5,675 nucleotides of DNA from Acidimicrobiaceae bacterium (GTDB lineage Bacteria; Actinomycetota; Acidimicrobiia; Acidimicrobiales; Palsa-688): positions 3,418 to 9,092 of the forward strand of contig PMHU01000156.1 of assembly GCA_003156795.1 (NCBI GenBank), written 5' to 3'. Positions 1-5,675 of the stretch are shown here, piece after piece. Position 1 is the first letter of the stretch. The number at the start of each line of letters is the position of its first letter. The translations under genes were made by a program, and so were the position numbers. The notes beneath the pieces were generated by a model. That model was not told the DNA's origin, did not search any database, and saw only the letters and a program-made list of their open reading frames with translations.

Positions 1-1
1 G

Positions 2-235
2 GGTCAGGTTGTCTGCGACGGTCCCGGTGTCGCTTGGAGTCCGGCGGATCCGGCCGCGACCACGGACTGCTCGTATACGTACAGCACGGCAGGCAGGTTC
101 ACCGCGACCGTCACCGTCTTCTACGGGGCCTCGTGGTCGGCCACTGATGGCACGGCCGGCCAGCTCGGTGCGCTGACGGGGCACGCGACCTTCCCTGTCA
201 CCGTCGACGAGATCCAGGCGGTGAACACGAACTGA
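2..235 (+). CDS. C-terminal end of a secreted PKD-like protein (5' partial)
   Basis: The frame is open from the left edge to the TGA at 233-235 and gives the last 77 residues of a longer protein. The segment is rich in Thr, Val, Ala and Gly and looks like the beta strands of a PKD/Ig-like domain: Cys6 followed by GPG, then Cys23 in a DCSYTY motif, then GRFTATVTVFYGASW, ending in VTVDEIQAVNT. I recall this layout of two cysteines around a GPG turn, a W-x-x-x-W-like strand and a C-terminal V-x-E-I/L-Q-A-V from actinobacterial proteins encoded just before SAF-domain genes in Tad-like loci. The two cysteines could form a disulfide outside the membrane. No membrane segment is visible in this part; a signal peptide or anchor would lie upstream of the window. 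It ends 26 bases before the SAF gene and is probably co-transcribed with it. The reading frame is secure, while the PKD and secretion calls are inferred. Confidence 0.72.
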   Translation, partial: GQVVCDGPGVAWSPADPAATTDCSYTYSTAGRFTATVTVFYGASWSATDGTAGQLGALTGHATFPVTVDEIQAVNTN

Positions 236-249
236 TCTGACACGGACCT

Positions 250-255
250 AAGGAG
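250..255 (+). promoter_or_regulatory. Ribosome binding site AAGGAG for the SAF gene
   Basis: AAGGAG lies 6 bases before the TTG at 262. It is the best Shine-Dalgarno match in the window and fixes the TTG as the start of the SAF protein in preference to the in-frame ATG at 328. An in-frame TGA at 238-240 prevents a longer protein. Confidence 0.8.
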
Positions 256-261
256 CCCGCA

Positions 262-960
262 TTGGCCACCCCGCGTACCATCCCCAAACTGGCCGGACCC
301 GACCTCGCTGCCATCGGCCAGCAGAACATGTCGAACAATGGTTTCGGTCCGTCTGTCCCGACGTTGCGGCGGAGGCGGAATGTCCCCGGCGCCGTACTGG
401 GGGCTTTGGTGGTAGCGGTCTGTGCCTTCGGGATCGGGTCGTGGGCGTTAAGTGTCGGTCATCACACCCAGGTTCTCGTGGTGGCTCGGTTCGTGCCGTC
501 GGGGACGGTCATCCAGGTCTCTGATCTCACGACGGCCGGGGTTTCGGCCGACCACGCCGTAGCGGCCATGCCTGCTGCGATGTCCAGTCAGGTCGTCGGC
601 CGGGTGGCAGCGGACAACCTCGTTCCCGGCACGTTGCTGGTCCGAGCCGAGGTGAGCAACGGTCCGCAGGTACCGGCCGGCTCGTCGATGGTGGGGCTGG
701 ACCTGAAACCGGGGATGTTCCCGACAGCGGTCCAGCCGGGAACCACGGTGTCGGTGGTGTCCACCCCCGTACAGGCTGGATCCGGTTCCACCGGATCTGT
801 CCTGGTGGGAACAGCCACGGTCTTCTCCACTTCGCTGAGCCCCGACGGAACCTCGACGCTGGTGTCGGTCGTTGTGCCGTCGAGTCAGGCGGCTGCGGTT
901 GCCACGGCCAACGCCCAGGGTGGGGTCAGCCTGGTGATGCTCCCTGGGCCGGGTGCCTGA
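262..960 (+). CDS. SAF-domain membrane protein, CpaB/RcpC-like Tad pilus assembly factor
   Basis: This 232-residue protein starts with TTG, supported by AAGGAG 6 bases upstream. Residues 1-40 are cytoplasmic and end in a basic RRRR patch (36-39). One transmembrane helix spans about 42-64, so the rest should be outside the membrane. A SAF domain covers about 68-131 (VLVVARFVPSGTVIQVSDL at 71-89, then VVGRVAADNLVPGTLL at 111-126). After it comes a beta-rich region, about 138-228, with LDLKPG and a PGTTVSVV turn, resembling the RcpC/CpaB region that follows SAF. In Gram-negative Tad systems CpaB/RcpC is periplasmic and works with the outer-membrane secretin. No secretin is seen here, so the partner in a single-membrane cell is unknown; the PKD-like protein upstream is a candidate by position only. 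The stop overlaps the next start by one base (TGATG). Residue 63 is a TTA leucine codon. The fold assignment is good; the pilus role rests on context. Confidence 0.85.
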   Translation: MATPRTIPKLAGPDLAAIGQQNMSNNGFGPSVPTLRRRRNVPGAVLGALVVAVCAFGIGSWALSVGHHTQVLVVARFVPSGTVIQVSDLTTAGVSADHAVAAMPAAMSSQVVGRVAADNLVPGTLLVRAEVSNGPQVPAGSSMVGLDLKPGMFPTAVQPGTTVSVVSTPVQAGSGSTGSVLVGTATVFSTSLSPDGTSTLVSVVVPSSQAAAVATANAQGGVSLVMLPGPGA

Positions 961-1883
961 TGGCGCTTGTCGCATTCGCATCCGCTCGTTCCCCGGGTTT
1001 GACGACATCGGCGCTGGCCTTGGCTCTGTCCTGGCCTGAGCCTGGTCGGGTGTTGCTAGCGGAGCTCGATCCCGATGGCGGCACCATCGCCGAACGCCAC
1101 GCGGCCAACCCTGACCCGGGCCTCAACACGCTCGCCGCGTCAGGCCGCCACTATCTCAGCCCCGGCATGGTCACCTCGAACCTCCAGAGACTGCCGGGCG
1201 GTCTACCGGTATTGTTGAGCTCGGCGTCACCGGACCGCTGCGTCGCCGCGCTCGCCGCGCTCAACCCGGTCGGCCTCGGGGAAACTCTGCGGGACGTCCC
1301 CGGATTCGACGTGCTCGCGGACTGCGGACGAATCGATAGCAACTCGCCCGCGCTGCCAGTCCTGCGGGAAGCGGACGCGGTCATCTTCGTAGTCCGGGCG
1401 ACCTTGGAAGACATCGTCGGCTTGCGCGCCAGGTTGGAGACCCTGGACCTGGCTAGGGGCACCCGGGCCGGAATCGTTGTGGTCGACAGCGGTCCTCACA
1501 AGGTCGAAGATGTGGCCGCAGCATTCACCCTGCCCGTGGTGGGCGCCCTGGCGTGGGACACCAGGGCGGCAACGGCCCTCTCCGAGGGACGCCATGTACT
1601 CGGCTCGTCCAAGCTGATGCGCTCGGCGGAGAGACTGGCGGCTGACCTGGCCGCCCAGATTGGCAGCGAGATGGTCACTGGGCCAGCCGCCGACAATAGC
1701 GGACCGCTTCCTCCGCACAACGCTCAAGGGATGGCTGATCAGGGCGTACGTGTCGAGATGCCCTCGTCGCAGCGGCCCCCGGGCCCGCCTGCCGTGCCGT
1801 CCTCGGTCCCTTCTCCCGCGTGGACCACGCCTTCGGAGTCGGTACCGACTCGACCCGCGGCGAGCTGGGGAGCGACGCTGTGA
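960..1883 (+). CDS. MinD/ParA-like protein of TadZ/CpaE type with degenerate P-loop
   Basis: This 307-residue protein has the layout of a deviant-Walker P-loop protein. An N-terminal strand VAFASARSPGLTTSALALAL (4-23) sits where the Walker A would be, followed by VLLAELDPDGG (31-41) with the A'-type Asp37, and FDVLADCGRI (116-125) matching a Walker B strand. The strand VIFVVRA (141-147) and a PVVGALAWDTRAATAL stretch (192-207) also fit the fold. Residues about 245-307 are Pro/Ser/Gly-rich and probably disordered. Compared with MinD (KGGxGKT), both the signature lysine and the P-loop lysine are absent, so nucleotide binding is doubtful or uses other contacts. TadZ/CpaE proteins localise the Tad machine to a cell site, and the place between the SAF gene and tadA fits that. 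There is no separate receiver domain. The ATG at 960 overlaps the preceding TGA, and the stop overlaps the tadA GTG. The family call is fairly sure; TadZ function is inferred. Confidence 0.8.
   Translation: MALVAFASARSPGLTTSALALALSWPEPGRVLLAELDPDGGTIAERHAANPDPGLNTLAASGRHYLSPGMVTSNLQRLPGGLPVLLSSASPDRCVAALAALNPVGLGETLRDVPGFDVLADCGRIDSNSPALPVLREADAVIFVVRATLEDIVGLRARLETLDLARGTRAGIVVVDSGPHKVEDVAAAFTLPVVGALAWDTRAATALSEGRHVLGSSKLMRSAERLAADLAAQIGSEMVTGPAADNSGPLPPHNAQGMADQGVRVEMPSSQRPPGPPAVPSSVPSPAWTTPSESVPTRPAASWGATL
1867..1872 (+). promoter_or_regulatory. Ribosome binding site GGGGAG for tadA
   Basis: GGGGAG lies 7 bases before the GTG at 1880. That GTG overlaps the preceding stop as GTGA. The site lies inside the 3' end of the TadZ-like gene and supports 1880 over the in-frame upstream GTG at 1820. 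Confidence 0.65.
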
Positions 1884-3265
1884 CTGTCACCGATCGACGC
1901 CATGGGGAGGCCGGGTCTGTCTCGTCGACATCGTTCGAAGGCGTGAGTTTGGATCGCCCGTGGGGCGACATTGACGAGGCAGTCGTGTATGCCATCCGCA
2001 CAGCGGTATCCGACAAGTTGTCGACTCGACAGGCCGGGCGAGCCGGCGACGGTCTCCCGCGCTTGGCGCGCGCCGATGAGGAGCAGTTGGTGGCGCAGTT
2101 GGCCAGTGAAGAGCTTCGGGATCACGCCCGCGGCCAGCTTGAGCGTGGGCGCAAGCCTCCCTCCCAGGTCGACGAACAAGCGATCCTCAAGGCAGTGTTG
2201 GATTTACTGTTCGGGATGGGGCGTCTGCAGCCTTACCTGGAGCGCTCCGACGTCAAAAACATCCACGCTTACGGGGCGCGTCCGGTGTGGCTGGAACTGC
2301 TGGATGGGACCTCGACGCGAGGCGCCCCGATCGCCTCCAGCGGCGACGAGCTGATCGAGTGGGTCAGGGATCTCGGCAGGCGGGTCGGCCTTTCGGAGAG
2401 GCGCTTCGATCCGGACCGCTACCGGATCAACCTGCAGCTGCCGGACGGCTCCCGCCTTTTCGCCATCGCCTGGGTGACCGCCGAGCCTCACCTGTTCGTC
2501 CGCCGCCACCATTTCATCGACGTCTGCCTCGATGACCTGACCCAAAACTCGCCGATGGTCCGGGCCTTCCTCGCTGCCCTCGTCCGAGCCGGCTTGTGTG
2601 TCGTTATCGCCGGCGGGCAGGGGGACGGTAAGACCACCCTCCTTCGAGCTATGGCCGCGGCGATGGACCCCACCGAGCGAGTGACCACGATCGAGACCGA
2701 CCTCGAGTTGGGCTTGGACCGGCTGCCAGACCGTCATCACGAGGTGGTGGCCATGGAGGCCCGCGAATCGAACATCGAAGGGGTCGGCCAAGTGACCTGC
2801 GCCCATCTGGTCCGCGACGCCATGCGAACCAACAGCCGCCGGGTCATCGTCGGCGAGGTGCTCGGTGACGAAGTTGTACCCATGCTGCTGGCGATGAACA
2901 GCGGGGCCAAGGGGTCGCTGTGCACGATCCACGCCGACTCCTCCGATGACGTGTTCGAGAAACTTGGCACGTTGGCGTCTCTTTCTCCTCAGCGAGTCGA
3001 TCACGTCACCACCTCCCGGCTCGCCTCGAAGGCCGTCGATTTCATCATCTTCGTCGAGCGCGACTCGAACAGCGTCCCGGCAGTGGTGTCGTCGATCAGG
3101 GAGGTCACCGGTTTCGACGGCCAGCCTCTCACCAACGAACTGTTCGCCCGCCGCAGTGACGGTCACGCCTGGCCGACCGGTGTGCCGCTGTCGGACAGGC
3201 GAAAGAACTCTCTGGCCGACCACGGATTCGACCCCGCCTGGCTCTCGAAGGGGGATGGTCGATGA
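1880..3265 (+). CDS. tadA: TadA/CpaF-type secretion ATPase (T2SSE/VirB11 family)
   Basis: This 461-residue cytoplasmic hexameric ATPase would power pilus assembly through TadB/TadC. I chose the GTG at 1880 because it overlaps the upstream stop by 4 bases and has GGGGAG 7 bases before it. A GTG at 1820 would add 20 residues and overlap the previous gene by 64 bases. The N-terminal domain shows an FDPDRY stretch (F176), LPDGSRL (187-193) and an RRHH (208-211), as in CpaF proteins. The ATPase core has Walker A GGQGDGKT (245-252, Lys251), an Asp-box-like TIETDLELGL (270-279), Walker B RRVIVGEV (320-327, Glu326) and the His box GSLCTIHADS (345-354, His351). Relative to textbook CpaF, the Asp of TIED is Thr273 and the Arg of GEVRG is Leu328; I recall similar changes in actinobacterial homologues. 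All core catalytic residues are present, so it is probably active. Codon 109 is TTA. Its stop overlaps tadB as ATGA. Confidence 0.95.
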   Translation: MTVTDRRHGEAGSVSSTSFEGVSLDRPWGDIDEAVVYAIRTAVSDKLSTRQAGRAGDGLPRLARADEEQLVAQLASEELRDHARGQLERGRKPPSQVDEQAILKAVLDLLFGMGRLQPYLERSDVKNIHAYGARPVWLELLDGTSTRGAPIASSGDELIEWVRDLGRRVGLSERRFDPDRYRINLQLPDGSRLFAIAWVTAEPHLFVRRHHFIDVCLDDLTQNSPMVRAFLAALVRAGLCVVIAGGQGDGKTTLLRAMAAAMDPTERVTTIETDLELGLDRLPDRHHEVVAMEARESNIEGVGQVTCAHLVRDAMRTNSRRVIVGEVLGDEVVPMLLAMNSGAKGSLCTIHADSSDDVFEKLGTLASLSPQRVDHVTTSRLASKAVDFIIFVERDSNSVPAVVSSIREVTGFDGQPLTNELFARRSDGHAWPTGVPLSDRRKNSLADHGFDPAWLSKGDGR

Positions 3266-4098
3266 CCCTGGTACTGATCGTCGCCGGAGCGGGGATCGGC
3301 GCTGGGATCTGGCTGGTCGTCTGGGGACTTACCGTCACCGACGCCCCGCCGGCAGCATCGAGGCTCAAGGCCCGCTACCCAGACATCGGAGTGCGTCTCG
3401 CCGGCTCGGGCGTCGCTGGTGCCATCGCGTTGGTCACCACTCGATGGCCGGTCGCGGTGATCGCCGCGTTGGCGCTCGGGTTCTTCTTCCGCGATGTCTT
3501 CGTCGGCGGGGACCGCAGTGCCGCCGAGGTCGACCGATCAGTGGCGGTGGCTTCATGGGCGGAGATGCTCCGAGACACACTGTCAGCGTCGTCCGGGCTG
3601 GAGGAGGCGATCACCGCCACCGCCCCCCTTGCGGCGCCGAGCATCCAGCCGGCTCTCGCCGGGCTGACGTCCCGCCTCGGGCGAGTACCTCTCGCCGTGG
3701 GCTTGGCCGACTTTGCTGACAACCTCGCCGACTCGACAGCCGATCTGGTCGCATCAGCGTTGATTCTCGGCGCCCAAGGCGAAGCTCAGCACCTCGGCGA
3801 GTTGCTAACGGCGCTGGCGGAGTCTGCACGCGACGACGCCAGCATGCGCCTTGGTGTAAGCGCGGCGAGGGCCAGCACCCAGACTTCGGTCCGGGTAGTC
3901 GCCGGGATCACCATCGCCATGGTGGTCGGCCTACTAGTCCTGAACCGCTCCTACCTCGAGCCCTACCAGGGCGCCGGCGGCCAGGCCGTACTAGCCGTCG
4001 TATTCGCCCTCTTCGCCGGTGGTCTGTTCTGGCTTCAGTCCATGTCCCGATTCAAGACACCGGAACGATTCCTCGCGCCTCAGGCGGAACGGAAATGA
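3262..4098 (+). CDS. tadB: TadB, T2SSF-type inner platform protein
   Basis: This 278-residue integral membrane protein has hydrophobic segments at about 3-23, 49-78 (one or two helices around an Arg-Trp-Pro break at 61-63), 212-228 and 242-259. Between them lies a soluble helical region (about 95-205) that corresponds to the T2SSF domain and should face the cytoplasm. TadB and TadC together form the membrane platform that the ATPase acts on. The ATG is read as ATGA with the tadA stop and has AAGGGGG (3248-3254) 7 bases upstream, so the start is secure. The end overlaps tadC by 4 bases. Length is close to that usual for TadB. TadB is separated from TadC by order in the operon (ATPase, TadB, TadC), since the two are homologous and sequence alone, read by eye, does not strictly tell them apart. 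Confidence 0.88.
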   Translation: MTLVLIVAGAGIGAGIWLVVWGLTVTDAPPAASRLKARYPDIGVRLAGSGVAGAIALVTTRWPVAVIAALALGFFFRDVFVGGDRSAAEVDRSVAVASWAEMLRDTLSASSGLEEAITATAPLAAPSIQPALAGLTSRLGRVPLAVGLADFADNLADSTADLVASALILGAQGEAQHLGELLTALAESARDDASMRLGVSAARASTQTSVRVVAGITIAMVVGLLVLNRSYLEPYQGAGGQAVLAVVFALFAGGLFWLQSMSRFKTPERFLAPQAERK

Positions 4099-4982
4099 AT
4101 TTCCCGTTGGTGCTGCTGGCCGGCGTCGGGGTGGGCTGCGGGATCATCCTCATAATCGCCAGCCTCCGCAGCCCCCGTCCGAGCGTCGCCGAGGCCTTGC
4201 AGCGGATGTCGAAGCCGCTCGCGGACACCGTCCCCGTAGGCAATCGGGCATCCTCTCCGGTGACGGCCATGGCGAAAGCCGTCGGCCTGGAACATCTCCT
4301 GACCGACTCAGTCCGACGCGACCTTCGGACCCTCGGCCGCAGCACCGATGAACACATCGCCCGCTGCCTGTTGTGCGGCCTAGCGCTTGGGATCGCGCCA
4401 CTCCTTCTGGCCACCGTGCTCGCGCTCGAGGGAACCGGAATCTCCGTCACCGTCTCGGCTGGTGCGGCTCTGCTGTTCGCCATGACCGGGATCGCCCTGC
4501 CAGCTCTCGGACTGCACGAGGAGGCCCAGAAGAAGCGGCGCGACTTCAAGCACGCACTCAGTGCCTACCTCAACCTCGTGGGGGTCAACGTGGCAGCCGG
4601 CCGAGGAGTCGAAGGCGCCCTGGAAACCGCGGCGTCTGCCGGACAGGGCCCCGCCTTCTCGGCCATCCGCCGAGCGCTGTACCGGGCGCAGGTCACCGGA
4701 AAGACCCCCTGGGCGGCACTGGACGGCCTAGGCATCGAGATGGGAATCGACGAACTCCGCGAGCTCGCCGCGACCATCTCCCTCGCCGGCGGCGTCGGAG
4801 CGAAGGTCCGGGAGTCCCTCGCCGCCAAGGCAGCCACCTTGCGCAAACGGGGCCTGACAGAAATCCAGGCGGCTGCCAACGCGGCAAGCGAACGCATGGC
4901 CATCCCGGTCGTCCTGCTCGTCATCGGCCTCATCGTCTTCATCGGATACCCGGCCATCGATCGAATCCTTACCGGACTCTGA
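4095..4982 (+). CDS. tadC: TadC, T2SSF-type inner platform protein
   Basis: This 295-residue membrane protein has helices at about 3-24, 91-111, 117-139 and 269-288. The segment about 145-268 between the last two is the T2SSF domain, with LVGVNVAAGRGVEGALETAA (161-180), an AGQGP turn and the helical stretch AKAATLRKRGLTEIQAAA (244-261). In TadC proteins this domain pairs with TadB beneath the growing pilus. The ATG overlaps the tadB stop as ATGA. Its own ribosome site is weak (GGAA at 4086-4089), so translation probably depends on coupling with tadB. After its stop the tight overlap pattern ends and 41 non-coding bases follow before the small Flp-like gene. The hydrophobic profile and order make the identity good; fine function is by homology. 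Confidence 0.88.
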   Translation: MNFPLVLLAGVGVGCGIILIIASLRSPRPSVAEALQRMSKPLADTVPVGNRASSPVTAMAKAVGLEHLLTDSVRRDLRTLGRSTDEHIARCLLCGLALGIAPLLLATVLALEGTGISVTVSAGAALLFAMTGIALPALGLHEEAQKKRRDFKHALSAYLNLVGVNVAAGRGVEGALETAASAGQGPAFSAIRRALYRAQVTGKTPWAALDGLGIEMGIDELRELAATISLAGGVGAKVRESLAAKAATLRKRGLTEIQAAANAASERMAIPVVLLVIGLIVFIGYPAIDRILTGL

Positions 4983-5007
4983 ATGCACAGCAGTTCAAGC
5001 CATATAC

Positions 5008-5014
5008 GAAAGGA
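5008..5014 (+). promoter_or_regulatory. Ribosome binding site GAAAGGA for the small Flp-like gene
   Basis: GAAAGGA ends 9 bases before the ATG at 5024. It marks 5024 as a real start even though the same frame stays open far upstream through tadC. It lies in an A-rich 41-base gap after tadC, the most AT-rich stretch nearby, as expected for an independently initiated, possibly abundant product. Confidence 0.7.
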
Positions 5015-5023
5015 ACAACGGAC

Positions 5024-5245
5024 ATGATCGACAAGGTTCCCCTCGAACTACAACCCATCGTGTGGTGGCTCCGCGGGCGGATCGCACTGGCCCAGACCGA
5101 CGAACGAGGCGAGGTCGTCCCGTGGGTCATCATCGTCGCCGTTACCGCCGCGCTGGCTATAGGCGTAGGCGCAATCATCGTGGCCAAGGTCACGAGCAAG
5201 GCGAACAACATCAACCTCAACGGTGGAGGGAAGTCGGGCGGCTAG
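5024..5245 (+). CDS. Small single-span membrane protein, Flp-pilin-like or Tad accessory subunit
   Basis: This 73-residue protein starts at an ATG with a good ribosome site (GAAAGGA, 9 bases upstream). Residues 1-28 are mixed, with a WWLRGR patch (14-19) and a charged TDERGE (25-30). One transmembrane helix runs about 31-54 (VVPWVIIVAVTAALAIG at 31-47, then AIIVA). The tail AKVTSKANNINLNGGGKSGG (54-73) is polar and ends Gly-rich. Size, one helix and position between tadC and tadE resemble Flp pilins. However, the usual prepilin site is Gly, then any four residues, then Glu at +5 (often Glu-Tyr in Flp), and here the residue five after Gly29 is Trp34, so classical cleavage is not evident. I recall uncharacterised actinobacterial proteins with an RGEV start and an AKVTSKA-like tail in this position. 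It may be a major pilin of a divergent type or an uncleaved platform subunit; the role is open. Confidence 0.75.
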   Translation: MIDKVPLELQPIVWWLRGRIALAQTDERGEVVPWVIIVAVTAALAIGVGAIIVAKVTSKANNINLNGGGKSGG

Positions 5246-5260
5246 AAGAATGATGCGACT

Positions 5261-5264
5261 GGAG
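5261..5264 (+). promoter_or_regulatory. Probable ribosome binding site GGAG for tadE
   Basis: GGAG lies 9 bases before the GTG at 5274. The ATGs at 5250 and 5253 have only AGAAG (5244-5248) very close to them, so this site favours 5274 as the tadE start. The choice is not certain. Confidence 0.45.
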
Positions 5265-5273
5265 ACGCGCGCC

Positions 5274-5675
5274 GTGACTCAGCCTTACGGAACTTCCGTC
5301 AGGGCCGACAGGGCCCGGGACGACCGCGGTTTCTCGGCCTTGGAAATGGTCGTGATCTTCCCCGTCACCATCATGATCGTGTTCGGCATCATCCAATTCG
5401 GGATCTGGTACCACGCCAACGACATAGCGCAAGCTGCCGCCCAGCAGGCCGTGCAGAACGAGAGCGCCTACAACGGCACCCCGGCCGGCGGATCCCGAGT
5501 GGCCGGCCAGGTCCTCGACCAGAACGCCGACGGCCTAATCCTCCACACCCACGTCGCCTCCGCCCGGGACGAGCAGATCGCCACCGTGACCGTCACCGGG
5601 GACGCACTCCAGGTGATCCCGTTCATCCCTCTTCCGGTAAAGGCCACCGCCACCGCACCGGTGGAAGCGTTCCGG
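5274..5675 (+). CDS. tadE: TadE-type pseudopilin (3' partial)
   Basis: The frame runs off the right edge without a stop, giving 134 residues from the GTG at 5274. That start has GGAG 9 bases upstream. In-frame ATGs at 5250 and 5253 would add 8 or 7 residues and sit 4 to 7 bases after the preceding stop; they remain possible. The key feature is a classical type IV prepilin site, DDRG then FSALEM, with Gly19 before the cut, Phe at +1 and Glu at +5 (Glu24). It is followed at once by a hydrophobic helix (about 26-44, MVVIFPVTIMIVFGI) and AAAQQAVQN, as in the TadE family. The outside part is Ala/Val/Thr-rich (ATVTVTGDALQVIPF) and reaches KATATAPVEAFR at the edge, which looks close to the usual C-terminus, so little is probably missing. 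TadE proteins are minor pseudopilins cleaved by a dedicated prepilin peptidase; none is encoded in the window. Confidence 0.85.
   Translation, partial: MTQPYGTSVRADRARDDRGFSALEMVVIFPVTIMIVFGIIQFGIWYHANDIAQAAAQQAVQNESAYNGTPAGGSRVAGQVLDQNADGLILHTHVASARDEQIATVTVTGDALQVIPFIPLPVKATATAPVEAFR

Noticed and set aside
448..1008. Antisense open frame of 186 codons opposite the SAF gene
   Set aside because: Arg/His/Gly-rich low-quality translation with no domain; the + strand has the SAF domain, a membrane helix and a strong ribosome site.
1244..1261. Tandem 9-base repeat (CGCCGCGCT twice)
   Set aside because: Encodes part of an Ala/Leu-rich helix in the TadZ-like protein; two copies in G/C-rich coding DNA are expected by chance.
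1820..1879. Upstream GTG at 1820 as the tadA start
   Set aside because: It would overlap the previous gene by 64 bases and lacks a clear ribosome site, while 1880 has GGGGAG at 7 bases and a GTGA overlap.
2204..3223. Long antisense open frame of 339 codons opposite tadA
   Set aside because: It is a shadow of tadA's G/C-rich third positions: composition is rich in Arg, Gly, Asp and His with no recognisable domain, and tadA has all family motifs on the other strand.
2946..3719. A 257-codon + strand frame across the tadA/tadB junction
   Set aside because: Arg/Ser/Pro-rich out-of-frame reading overlapping two well-supported genes; no domain.
4983..5023. Possible internal promoter or terminator between tadC and the small gene
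   Set aside because: The gap is only 41 bases and relatively A-rich, but I see no convincing -35/-10 pair and no hairpin followed by a T run.
4373..5245. A 290-codon + strand frame that continues into the small Flp-like gene
   Set aside because: The part before 5024 is an Arg/Pro-rich out-of-frame reading of tadC. The ribosome site at 5008-5014 and the ATG at 5024 define the real gene.

Overview
The window suggests a high-GC Gram-positive bacterium (Actinomycetota). The evidence is strong G/C bias at third codon positions, GTG and TTG starts, long antisense shadow frames, and a gene set typical of actinobacterial Tad/Flp-type pilus loci. I cannot name a genus. Two leucine TTA codons occur, in the SAF gene and in tadA.

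Everything is on the + strand and packed as one apparent operon. In order: the 3' end of a secreted PKD-like protein with two cysteines (2-235); a single-pass SAF-domain protein of CpaB/RcpC type (262-960); a MinD/ParA-like protein of TadZ/CpaE type with a degenerate P-loop and a Pro-rich tail (960-1883); the TadA/CpaF secretion ATPase (1880-3265); TadB (3262-4098) and TadC (4095-4982), the paired T2SSF-type membrane platform proteins; a 73-residue single-span Flp-like protein (5024-5245); and a TadE-type pseudopilin running off the right edge (about 5274 to beyond 5675). The four junctions from the SAF gene to tadC overlap by 1 or 4 bases, which points to translational coupling. The largest gaps between stop and start are 26 bases (236-261), 41 bases (4983-5023) and about 28 bases (5246-5273). 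No promoter, terminator, RNA gene, mobile element, repeat array or CRISPR was seen.

By analogy with characterised Tad systems, TadA would power assembly at the cytoplasmic face of a TadB/TadC platform, the TadZ-like protein would position or regulate the machine, and TadE (plus perhaps the small protein) would supply the pilin-like subunits. The SAF protein and the PKD-like protein are probably the extracytoplasmic parts; no outer-membrane secretin is visible. The prepilin peptidase, a canonical Flp pilin and the rest of the TadE/F set are not in the window.

The system is a known type. The points most worth a second look are the TadZ-like protein lacking both P-loop lysines, the small protein lacking the usual prepilin Glu+5, and the TTA codons.
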